A stretch of 37,753 nt of DNA from a virus. Position numbers and translations under genes: made by a program. Shown in pieces: positions 32,513 to 37,753 of the stretch. The stretch spans positions 1 to 37,753 of IMG/VR virus record IMGVR_UViG_3300027741_000140. The stretch is one strand, 5' to 3'. A model generated the notes under the pieces. The model was not told where the DNA came from, ran no database searches, and saw nothing but the letters and a program-made list of their open reading frames with translations. Numbering within the stretch: the first letter of the stretch is position 1; each line of letters opens with the position of its first letter.

Positions 32513-32721
32513 AAACGCAGAAAAAATTTCAAATTGTTGGAGAGATCAAGCGAGCAACAGTGGAGCCGCTGACATTTTCCACACCGTGGGGTCGTGCATG
32601 GACCAGAGGCTCAGACGTGATGGGTACGTGGAAGCGCTACGGTTTTGTGCCCCCATCCGAGGTGCGCGACGACTGGTATTTTAAGATTAACCGTGAGGGA
32701 GGTAAAGTTGAAAACCGCTGA
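32509..32721 (+). CDS. Small hypothetical basic protein
   Basis: A 70-residue basic protein (MKTQKKFQIVGEIKRATVEP, then WGRAWTRGSDVMGTWKRYGF). The start at ATG 32509, overlapping the previous TGA, is preferred over an earlier in-frame start. The strand-turn-strand look with WKRYGFVPPSE is not recognised. Its end overlaps the next gene by 14 bases. Confidence 0.55.
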   Translation: MKTQKKFQIVGEIKRATVEPLTFSTPWGRAWTRGSDVMGTWKRYGFVPPSEVRDDWYFKINREGGKVENR

Positions 32722-32890
32722 AGATGAAGCTTTCGAGAAAATTGAGGAGCTTGCCCAAAAGCGAGAGAGTAAAGACCCCGTTGAGAGAGCTTTCGCAGAG
32801 TGGCCGCACAGCCACAGGCCAGAGCAGTACTTTGTACAAAGGGAGGCGTTCCATGCTGGATGGATGGCCGCCAAGCGAGGCGCCAATTGA
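32708..32890 (+). CDS. Small hypothetical protein, TTG start
   Basis: A 60-residue protein: a charged helix (EDEAFEKIEELAQKRESKD) then FAEWPHSHRPEQYFVQREAF and GWMAAKRG. The ending AFHAGWMAAK is a frequent small phage motif. TTG at 32708 with GGAGG five bases upstream is the only good start; no ATG fits without starting far inside the previous gene. Confidence 0.55.
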   Translation: MKTAEDEAFEKIEELAQKRESKDPVERAFAEWPHSHRPEQYFVQREAFHAGWMAAKRGAN

Positions 32891-33015
32891 AGACCTGCCA
32901 AGTGTGTCGTACAAGGCCAGCCGAGAAGCAGGCGTTGACTAGCAATGGCCGCAAGATGTGGCGCTGCATCACCTGCTATGAACTTAAAGATCGCAACGAA
33001 AAGAGAAGCAAATGA
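32887..33015 (+). CDS. 42-residue zinc-ribbon protein, TTG start
   Basis: MKTCQVCRTRPAEKQALTSN leads to RKMWRCITCYELKDR, giving two C-x2-C knuckles (Cys4/Cys7 and Cys27/Cys30). This is a minimal zinc ribbon like those in nucleic-acid-binding proteins and HNH nucleases, without catalytic residues. TTG overlaps the preceding TGA (TTGA), with GAGG upstream; its end overlaps the next ATG. The longer in-frame reading would start inside the previous gene. Confidence 0.6.
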   Translation: MKTCQVCRTRPAEKQALTSNGRKMWRCITCYELKDRNEKRSK

Positions 33016-33212
33016 CTGAAAAGATGAAAATTGTTTTTGCCGAAGGGTGCTTTGATGACTTCGACGGCACCGAGGAGGAGCTGGCCGAAATAATCGCCGA
33101 CCTTCAGACTATGGTGGACGACGGCACCTTGCTGGAGAACAGCGAGAGGCTCACGCCTGAGGAGGAGGACGATCTTATTGAGATGCTTAAGTCAAAGGCT
33201 CCGCGGCAATGA
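33012..33212 (+). CDS. Small acidic phage protein
   Basis: A 66-residue acidic protein starting MTEKMKIVFAEGCFDDFDGT, then EELAEIIADLQTMVDDG. This 'EGxFDxFxGTxEEL' start followed by an acidic helix is shared with small proteins of many phages. Function unknown. Joined to both neighbours by four-base overlaps. Confidence 0.65.
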   Translation: MTEKMKIVFAEGCFDDFDGTEEELAEIIADLQTMVDDGTLLENSERLTPEEEDDLIEMLKSKAPRQ

Positions 33213-33517
33213 CAACACTCAAAGAGAAAAAGCATATGTCCAAGGTGGCCGAGCTCGGTTGTGCAGTTTGTAGAAGGATGGGTTATGAAGGCACCCCTGC
33301 AGAGCTGCACCACCCACGCAAGCTTGCAGGGGGCTGGGGGCGCTCTAGCCACATGAGCGTGATACCCCTGTGCCCTGAGCACCACAGAGGAAATACTGGA
33401 GTGCATGGCCTCGGGACCAGAGGTTTTGAGAAATATTACGGTTATGATGAGGCTGCTCTCCTGAAGGATACACTTAGCCTGATTGAAGAACCCTATCGGG
33501 AAGAGCAAGAAGATTAA
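33209..33517 (+). CDS. Ref-like (RecA-dependent) HNH nuclease
   Basis: A 102-residue protein with the Ref/HNH pattern: Cys18/Cys21 (GCAVCRR), His34-His35-Pro (ELHHPRK), SVIPLCPEHHRG with Cys55 and His58/His59, and VHGLGTRGFEKYYG. The P1 Ref protein is a RecA-dependent nuclease; this is the short form seen in many phages, lacking the basic N-terminal part of P1 Ref. It probably nicks or cuts DNA during recombination. Ends the tightly overlapped block; the next gene has its own upstream region. Confidence 0.85.
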   Translation: MTTLKEKKHMSKVAELGCAVCRRMGYEGTPAELHHPRKLAGGWGRSSHMSVIPLCPEHHRGNTGVHGLGTRGFEKYYGYDEAALLKDTLSLIEEPYREEQED

Positions 33518-33542
33518 AATTTAGTTGAGAAAGTCTGTCGTA

Positions 33543-33572
33543 TTGTTTAATTTGGGCTTATACTTACATCAC
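33543..33572 (+). promoter_or_regulatory. Upstream element shared with 35029 (possible promoter)
   Basis: TTGTTTAAT followed by TATACTTACATCACTGAC. The same words occur at 35029-35060, upstream of another gene, in the same order. This gap of 98 bases is otherwise empty. TATACT resembles a -10 box, but no convincing -35 at the right distance was found. Confidence 0.35.
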
Positions 33573-33615
33573 TGACCAAGCAATAGTGCGAGGCAGACCA
33601 GAGAAGGAAAGCGAA

Positions 33616-33900
33616 ATGAACAACGACATCAACTTTAACTGCGTAGACACTCTGGGCTCACTCTTGGCCCAGATCGCTGACTTGACCAAGCAAGCAGAAG
33701 CAATCAAGGACTCCATCAAAGAGTCTGCCAGCGCAGGCGGCGCTAAGGTTGTAGAGGGCGCCATCTTCAAGGCTACCTATATTGAGTCCAACCGTTCTGT
33801 ATTCGACAAGGACGCCTTCATCAAAGAATTCGGTGCAGACGCCTACGCTAAGTTTACGAAAACCACAGCGGTTTTCAGCGTCAAGGTCACCAGCCGCTAA
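33616..33900 (+). CDS. Hypothetical protein
   Basis: A 94-residue protein: NCVDTLGSLLAQIADLTKQA begins a coiled coil to residue 40, followed by a beta part (GAIFKATYIESNRSVFDKDA) and a final strand, TKTTAVFSVKVTSR. Its layout (LGxLxAQIADL, then EGxxFxATxxxSxRxxxD) matches a phage family of unknown function. ATG at 33616 has AAGGAAAGCGAA upstream. It sits behind a possible promoter element and before a UUCG hairpin, and may be a strongly expressed, separately regulated gene. Confidence 0.65.
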   Translation: MNNDINFNCVDTLGSLLAQIADLTKQAEAIKDSIKESASAGGAKVVEGAIFKATYIESNRSVFDKDAFIKEFGADAYAKFTKTTAVFSVKVTSR

Positions 33901-33906
33901 ACCCAC

Positions 33907-33920
33907 GGGGCTTCGGCCCC
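33907..33920 (+). other. UUCG tetraloop hairpin (first)
   Basis: GGGGC-TTCG-GCCCC, a perfect 5-bp stem closed by a UUCG tetraloop, six bases after the stop at 33900. No following T run, so it is not a classic terminator. It may stabilise the 3' end of the upstream transcript. Confidence 0.6.
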
Positions 33921-33935
33921 TATCAAGAGAACACC

Positions 33936-34196
33936 ATGAAGCGATACACCACAACATACAGCAACGGCCATACAGAAGAAACTAGTCAATGGAATGAGGC
34001 CAGCCAATGGGTTAACTATGACGATGAGCAGAAATTCTTTTTGTCTGGTAAGCCAGTGACTTCTGTTGAGTTCTATGCGGCAGTTCAACAGGCCCGAGAG
34101 GCGGCTTTTGACAAAAAGAACAAGACACACAAACAAGTGCACGTTTTGTACGGCTCAAGCGCGGCTTGCTACGTAACCAAGTGGATTCCACGATAA
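33936..34196 (+). CDS. Small hypothetical protein
   Basis: An 86-residue protein (MKRYTTTYSNGHTEETSQWN, then FYAAVQQAREAAFDKKNKTH and a final strand pair, VHVLYGSSAACYVTKW). AAGAGAACACC precedes ATG. It is framed by the two UUCG hairpins. Function unknown. Confidence 0.55.
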   Translation: MKRYTTTYSNGHTEETSQWNEASQWVNYDDEQKFFLSGKPVTSVEFYAAVQQAREAAFDKKNKTHKQVHVLYGSSAACYVTKWIPR

Positions 34197-34207
34197 CCAA
34201 ACCTAAA

Positions 34208-34219
34208 GGGCTTCGGCCC
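34208..34219 (+). other. UUCG tetraloop hairpin (second)
   Basis: GGGC-TTCG-GCCC, a 4-bp version of the hairpin at 33907, ten bases after the stop at 34196, again without a T run. Confidence 0.55.
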
Positions 34220-34245
34220 CATAACTTAAACGAAAGCGAATCATC

Positions 34246-34440
34246 ATGTCAGAAGAAATCGAAACAATTATCTACACCGAAGAGCACGTGCGCATCAGCG
34301 TTGACCAGTGGGACAACGGCGGCGTCTGGCTATCTTTACAGGCGCGCAGTGCAAGCATGCATACCACACTGACTCGAGCTGAGGCAGAGCAGATGCTCAA
34401 AGGGCTGCAGGCCGTGTTGGGTGCAGAGGTGGCGGCGTGA
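34246..34440 (+). CDS. Small hypothetical protein
   Basis: A 64-residue protein: a beta-hairpin-like start (TIIYTEEHVRISVDQWDN, VWLSLQARSASMHTTL) and a helix (RAEAEQMLKGLQAVLGAE). The strands-then-helix design, with 'LTRAEAEQMLKGLQ', suggests a small ligand- or DNA-binding fold; no family named. ATG follows ACGAAAGCGAATCATC. Ends in a GTGA overlap with the next gene. Confidence 0.6.
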   Translation: MSEEIETIIYTEEHVRISVDQWDNGGVWLSLQARSASMHTTLTRAEAEQMLKGLQAVLGAEVAA

Positions 34441-34733
34441 TTTCATTTGAAGAGCGCAAGAGAGACTTTTGGGAGTGGCACAAGGCCAACCCGAAAGTGT
34501 GGGAGTACTTTGAGCGGTTCTCGCTTGAGGTAGTGCGCACCGGCCGCCATAAAGTCAGTCACTGGCTCATCATCAACCGCATACGGTGGGAGGTGTACCT
34601 CGAGACTACTGGGGAGGACTTCAAGATCAGCAACGACTACATCGCCTTCTATGCAAGGCTTTGGAGGGCTCGTCACCCAGAGTACAAAGACTTATTCACA
34701 ATCAAGAGAATGATAGGAGAGCCCAATGAATGA
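34437..34733 (+). CDS. Small phage protein (WEWHKANPKVWEYFERF family)
   Basis: A 98-residue protein: WEWHKANPKVWEYFERFSLE, then SHWLIINRIRWEVYL and FKISNDYIAFYARLW, ending RHPEYKDLFTIKRM. This pattern recurs in many phage early regions as an unnamed family. The start is GTG, overlapping the previous TGA. Aromatic-rich and helical. Some members lie near endonuclease or replication genes, but no biochemical role is established to my knowledge. Confidence 0.7.
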   Translation: MISFEERKRDFWEWHKANPKVWEYFERFSLEVVRTGRHKVSHWLIINRIRWEVYLETTGEDFKISNDYIAFYARLWRARHPEYKDLFTIKRMIGEPNE

Positions 34734-34986
34734 AATTAAAAGCCCTTACTTAAAAGCGTTTAAAGAGTTACAAAAGATAGGCGTTCCTGTTTACGTACGC
34801 GATGACATGGACGGTCGGTTCCAAATCAGCGCCGAGGACCCAGACTCCTACAAGTGGGCGGACTACTACAGCGCAAACAATAATTGGATTTTTGGGGTAA
34901 ACCCCAAGATCGACAATGTCCTGAGGAAGTTTGGGCTGTACTCAGAGTGGATCAACCCCGGTGAACTTGGCGTTTACAGGATATAA
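34726..34986 (+). CDS. Small hypothetical protein
   Basis: An 86-residue protein (YLKAFKELQKIGVPVYVRDD, then FQISAEDPDSYKWADYYSAN, ending RKFGLYSEWINPGELGVYRI). The look is alpha/beta, and it resembles phage proteins of unknown function with a terminal 'EWxNPGxLxVY' strand. GGAGAGCCC lies upstream of ATG within the end of the previous gene (8-base overlap). Confidence 0.6.
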   Translation: MNEIKSPYLKAFKELQKIGVPVYVRDDMDGRFQISAEDPDSYKWADYYSANNNWIFGVNPKIDNVLRKFGLYSEWINPGELGVYRI

Positions 34987-35028
34987 AGCCAACAAAAAAA
35001 TATTTTTGCTGAAGTGTGCACAACCCAC

Positions 35029-35060
35029 TTGTTTAATATACACTTACAGGCATGCACTGA
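35029..35060 (+). promoter_or_regulatory. Upstream element shared with 33543 (possible promoter)
   Basis: TTGTTTAAT followed by ATACACTTACAGGCATGCACTG; aligned with 33543-33572 it lacks about seven central bases. It precedes the ATG at 35095 by about 60 bases. Confidence 0.35.
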
Positions 35061-35094
35061 ACGGTTCGGTGCTACAACAGTGAAGGACAGCGAA

Positions 35095-35313
35095 ATGGAC
35101 AAGATGGAACACGGTTACATGGTTGCAGCTAACGCGTTGCGCGCGATCAACGCACTGGACGCGACTCAGATCACTGAGGACGCCGCGGCCGCGATCATTG
35201 CAGCGCTAACCGCCAAGCTGACACGCAGCCCGATGGCTCATCAGGACCACATTGTGGCTGCCGTAGAGTCACTGGACTACGCTCACGAGTACTTAGTAAC
35301 GCAAGAGGTTTGA
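35095..35313 (+). CDS. Small hypothetical Ala-rich protein
   Basis: A 72-residue helical protein (YMVAANALRAINALDATQIT, then AAAAIIAALTAKL and HIVAAVESLDYAHEYL). ATG at 35095 is chosen because GAAGGACAGCGAA precedes it, nearly the same leader as before the 33616 gene; an upstream in-frame ATG at 35014 would run through the promoter-like element. Function unknown. Confidence 0.6.
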   Translation: MDKMEHGYMVAANALRAINALDATQITEDAAAAIIAALTAKLTRSPMAHQDHIVAAVESLDYAHEYLVTQEV

Positions 35314-35314
35314 A

Positions 35315-35512
35315 ATGACCAAGGATGAAGTCAAAGCATTGGCAAGGTACTGCGGCGTCATGGAGGACGAGTGCGGCCTTAAGGTAAGGTGGGACGACCT
35401 CGAGCGCTTCGCTCACGTTCTAATCGCCGGAGAGCGCGACGCATGCGCAAGAATGGTAGAGGGCGTTGTAAGGGCCATAAGGAGCAGGTCCGTTGAGCCG
35501 CCGAATCATTGA
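35315..35512 (+). CDS. Small hypothetical protein
   Basis: A 65-residue protein with RWDDLERFAHVLIAGERDAC and ARMVEGVVRAIRSR. The 'ERFA-x-L-I-x(4)-RDACAR' helix is common in small phage proteins of unknown function. It follows the previous gene by one base. Confidence 0.6.
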   Translation: MTKDEVKALARYCGVMEDECGLKVRWDDLERFAHVLIAGERDACARMVEGVVRAIRSRSVEPPNH

Positions 35513-35600
35513 AAGGATACTCGACCAGCTCATGGTAGGGCTGGTAGCAGTAAGCCTGCTCGTGCTCATATGCTACAGGCCAGACTTATGGAAACCATAA
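35493..35600 (+). CDS. 35-residue membrane peptide, TTG start
   Basis: MSRRIIERILDQLMVGLVAV then SLLVLICYRPDLWKP: a basic start, one membrane helix (about 14-27) and a short tail. TTG at 35493 lies eight bases after AGGAG, inside the end of the previous gene. An ATG at 35532 would give a version without the basic part. Supported by the ribosome site and tight fit before the terminase leader, but short. Confidence 0.4.
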   Translation: MSRRIIERILDQLMVGLVAVSLLVLICYRPDLWKP

Positions 35601-35628
35601 AGGTTTTCGCATTAGCATAGCGCCGAAA

Positions 35629-35656
35629 GGTTTGATACACTCGCGACAATCAAACC
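35629..35656. promoter_or_regulatory. Inverted repeat upstream of terminase (GGTTTGAT / ATCAAACC)
   Basis: A perfect 8-bp inverted repeat with a 12-base spacer, ending 13 bases before the ATG of the terminase small subunit. It could be an operator or an RNA hairpin near the ribosome site; possibly also a packaging signal. Confidence 0.5.
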
Positions 35657-35669
35657 ATTAGGACAGCAT

Positions 35670-36194
35670 ATGTCAGAAGTAAAAAAGAAAGTTGGGGCAC
35701 CGAAAGGGTCAGGCTCCAAGTACTCACAAGAGATTGCAGACAGGATATGCAAGGCAGTGTCCTGCGGCGTTCCACTGCGTCAAGTATGCAGGGAGGAGCA
35801 GATAAGCTGGAGCACGGTGTACGATTGGTGTAATGCTCACCCTGAGTTTGCCCCACGCCTCGCACACGCGCGCGACCTTGGCTTTGATGCGATTGCGGAG
35901 GAGGCGCTGGACATCTCCAACTCACCAGTGACTGGCCTCAAGAAGGTGTTCTCTCAGGGCGGTGATAAGGAGATCATCACAGTGACTGAGGAGGACATGC
36001 TTGGCCACCGCAAGCTGCAGATTGAGACGCGCCTGAAGCTGCTGGCCTGCTGGAATCCTAAGAAGTACGGCAACAAGGTTCAGATGGGTGGCGACGCCGA
36101 CAATCCGATCAAAATAGAGGCAGAGGTGCAGGCGCAGCAGCTGCTGGATGCATTGCTCAAGAACGTAGAGCTGACCAAGCAGGCTAATGGCTGA
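35670..36194 (+). CDS. Terminase small subunit
   Basis: A 174-residue protein: an N-terminal HTH region (YSQEIADRICKAVSCGVPLR, then STVYDWCNAHPEFAPRLAHA) and a C-terminal oligomerisation part (RLKLLACWNPKKYGNKV). The pattern matches Sf6-type small terminases. It recognises the phage DNA to begin packaging and feeds it to the large subunit, which follows with an eight-base overlap. ATG follows TTAGGACAGCAT. Confidence 0.85.
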   Translation: MSEVKKKVGAPKGSGSKYSQEIADRICKAVSCGVPLRQVCREEQISWSTVYDWCNAHPEFAPRLAHARDLGFDAIAEEALDISNSPVTGLKKVFSQGGDKEIITVTEEDMLGHRKLQIETRLKLLACWNPKKYGNKVQMGGDADNPIKIEAEVQAQQLLDALLKNVELTKQANG

Positions 36195-37605
36195 CATAGC
36201 CGCCCTGCTCGAGGACCCGCAGGTAAGGCAGAGCCTCGAGGCCGTATCGCCTGAGTACAGGCTGGCGTGGGCGTGGAGGATGACGTGGCTCAGTAAGCAG
36301 CATGCGCACCAGACGCTGCCAGCGGGGGATTGGTGGGCGATTTTCTTATGTCTTGCGGGTCGCGGGGCCGGTAAGACTCGTATGGCCTCGGAGCAAATTG
36401 CATGGTGGGCATGGGAAGAGCCCAACACCCGATGGCTGGTGGCCGCTCCAACCTCGGCTGACGTAAGGGCTACTTGCTTTGAGGGTGACTCTGGCCTTTG
36501 CACCGTCATACCGTCAGCGCTAATCGCCGACTACAACAAGCAGCACCACGAGCTGCGCTTGATCAACGGCTCCCTCATTAAGGGCATACCCGCATCCGAG
36601 CCTGAGCGCTTCAGGGGTCCGCAGTTCCACGGGGGCTGGTGCGACGAGCTCGCGGCATGGGACTATCTGCAGGAGGCGTGGGACCAGATACAGTTCGGCG
36701 TGCGCCTTGGAAAGCGTACCCGTCTCATCTGCACTACTACACCCAGACCCAAGGACCTCATCATCGAGCTCATTGGCCGCGAGGGTGACGACGTAGTGCT
36801 CACCACCGCATCGACCTATACCAACCTCGGCAACCTGTCCGAAAACTTCAGGAAGCAGATTCTGCAGTACGAGGGCACCACGTTGGGGAGGCAGGAGATT
36901 TACGCCGAGATCATCGACCCTGAGGAGGGCGGTATCGTCAAGCGCGATATGTTCAAGCTGTGGCCAGCTGGCAAGCCCTTCCCTCGCTTTGAGTACATCA
37001 TCCAGTCCTACGACGTGGCCACCAGCGAGAAGGTGCAGAACGACCCCACGGCCTGCATCACCTTTGGCGTGTTCAAGCCGCTGGACGGCCCTATGTCGGC
37101 TATGGTGATCGACTGCTGGCAGGAGCGCATGCAGTACCCCGACCTGCGCCCCAAGGTGCTGGAGGAGTACGAGACCGTCTTCGGTGAGGGCAAGGACCGC
37201 AAGAGGGTGGACCTGCTCCTCATCGAGGACAAGTCAGCTGGCATCTCCCTCATCCAAGACCTACAGCGTGCGCACCTCCCTGTGCGGGCGTACAACCCCG
37301 GCCGCGCCGACAAGCTGCAGCGCCTCAACATCGTCTCCAACATCATCGCCCGCGGCAGGGTGTGGATACCTGAGAGCGACCGCCGTAAGGGCTACGTCAA
37401 GGACTGGGCCGAGGGGTTCGTGAGTCAGATATGTTCCTTCCCCGAAACCACCCACGACGACCTAGTGGACGCATGCACTCAGGCGCTGCGTTACCTGCGC
37501 GACTCAGGGTGGCTGGACATCGATCCCCCACCGCGGGAGGACTGGGACGAGGACGACTACGCAGACACTGGACGAGTAAGAAGGGTGAACCCCTATGCAA
37601 TCTGA
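36187..37605 (+). CDS. Terminase large subunit
   Basis: A 472-residue ATPase-nuclease that packages DNA into the procapsid. Walker A is GRGAGKTR (58-65), Walker B ends in Asp153-Glu154 (GWCDELAAW), and the coupling motif is CTTTPRP (182-188). The RNase H-like nuclease shows Asp276 (QSYDVATS), Glu347-Asp348 (LLIEDKSAG) and Asp424/Asp425/Asp428 (THDDLVDA). Full length and intact. GC-richer in feel than the small early genes. No portal gene follows in the visible 148 bases. Confidence 0.9.
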   Translation: MADIAALLEDPQVRQSLEAVSPEYRLAWAWRMTWLSKQHAHQTLPAGDWWAIFLCLAGRGAGKTRMASEQIAWWAWEEPNTRWLVAAPTSADVRATCFEGDSGLCTVIPSALIADYNKQHHELRLINGSLIKGIPASEPERFRGPQFHGGWCDELAAWDYLQEAWDQIQFGVRLGKRTRLICTTTPRPKDLIIELIGREGDDVVLTTASTYTNLGNLSENFRKQILQYEGTTLGRQEIYAEIIDPEEGGIVKRDMFKLWPAGKPFPRFEYIIQSYDVATSEKVQNDPTACITFGVFKPLDGPMSAMVIDCWQERMQYPDLRPKVLEEYETVFGEGKDRKRVDLLLIEDKSAGISLIQDLQRAHLPVRAYNPGRADKLQRLNIVSNIIARGRVWIPESDRRKGYVKDWAEGFVSQICSFPETTHDDLVDACTQALRYLRDSGWLDIDPPPREDWDEDDYADTGRVRRVNPYAI

Positions 37606-37611
37606 TGAGAC

Positions 37612-37727
37612 CGTGATACAATGGAGGCGTTGTCGTAGGAAGCAACAGGTTCAAGCCGTTTACTCATGCCTCTTCTCCGCTTGCGGGGTTCCTACAGGGG
37701 GCAGTAGTAAGCGGCTTTTCTGTTTTC
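37612..37727 (+). ncRNA. Possible structured RNA / attenuator downstream of terminase
   Basis: TGATACAAT (37614-37622) looks like an extended -10 box. Downstream, GTAGGAA (37635-37641) can pair with TTCCTAC (37689-37695). AAGCCGTTTACT (37653-37664) can pair with AGTAAGCGGCTT (37706-37717) over 12 bp with one G-U pair. The two pairings interleave, so they are either mutually exclusive or a pseudoknot. CTCCG/CGGGG (37675-37688) forms a hairpin inside. TTTTCTGTTTTC follows. This fits a terminator with an alternative fold, or a small RNA. Confidence 0.4.
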
Positions 37728-37753
37728 TATGCAACCCTCAGAGCGGGTTAGCT

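Noticed and set aside
37644-37670. GGTTCAAGCC resembling a tRNA T arm
   Set aside because: The flanking bases do not form the five-base T stem, and no acceptor, D or anticodon arms fit.
37594-37753. Open frame from ATG 37594 to the right edge (Cys/Arg-rich)
   Set aside because: It runs through strong RNA stems and a U-rich tract and shows no recognisable pattern. It cannot be excluded without the downstream sequence.

Overview
The window is part of a tailed-phage genome: no host housekeeping genes, tightly packed and mostly overlapping genes, and a full set of phage modules. The adaptor, nozzle-like and ejection-protein genes, together with the absence of a tape-measure protein, tail tube or contractile sheath, point to a short-tailed (podovirus-like) virion. 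Several proteins resemble those of SU10/P22-type podoviruses. The host is probably a Gram-negative bacterium; a freshwater betaproteobacterium fits the general style of the genes, but that is only a guess. No integrase, tRNA, CRISPR array, insertion sequence, DNA polymerase, portal or major capsid gene is visible. Because terminase lies at the right edge and the fibres at the left, the portal and capsid genes probably lie just outside the window, on a circularly permuted or longer genome.

Layout. (1) 1-5867, rightward: the end of an unknown gene, a small gene, a collagen-like tail fibre, a second fibre with a self-cleaving S74 chaperone, and a small accessory protein. (2) 5918-7744, lysis cassette: a chain of overlapping small membrane proteins, including a 48-residue one, then a 3TM holin candidate and a GH24 endolysin. 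(3) 7786-21407, virion genes: adaptor, beta-rich structural protein, nozzle/DNA-stabilisation protein, a coupled three-gene cassette containing an unexpected PF10118-type metal-binding protein, three large ejection-type proteins and a glucosaminidase-bearing virion protein. Three hairpins follow, the last an intrinsic terminator. (4) 21535-23183: a GNAT acetyltransferase, a helix-turn-helix/metallophosphoesterase fusion and a small acidic protein, ending at a bidirectional terminator. (5) 28574-23212, leftward: a block of small early genes beginning with an SSB-like protein and a PD-(D/E)XK exonuclease, then about 14 small unknown proteins. (6) 28575-28701: divergent control region. (7) 28702-35600, rightward: YdaS/Cro-like regulator, DUF1376-type replication protein, C5 DNA methyltransferase, VRR-like nuclease, Ref-like HNH nuclease and many small accessory genes. 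(8) 35629-37753: inverted repeat, terminase small and large subunits, then an intergenic segment with interleaved complementary arms followed by U-rich sequence.

How the parts fit. The divergent region would start both early operons: leftward recombination/ssDNA functions and host-takeover proteins, rightward replication and DNA modification. The rightward transcript runs on into DNA packaging. Lysis and virion genes are read from the other rightward block. Many genes are coupled through ATGA or TTGA start/stop overlaps; several start at TTG with a good ribosome site, which makes some small genes easy to miss. No stretch longer than 300 bases lacks a gene.
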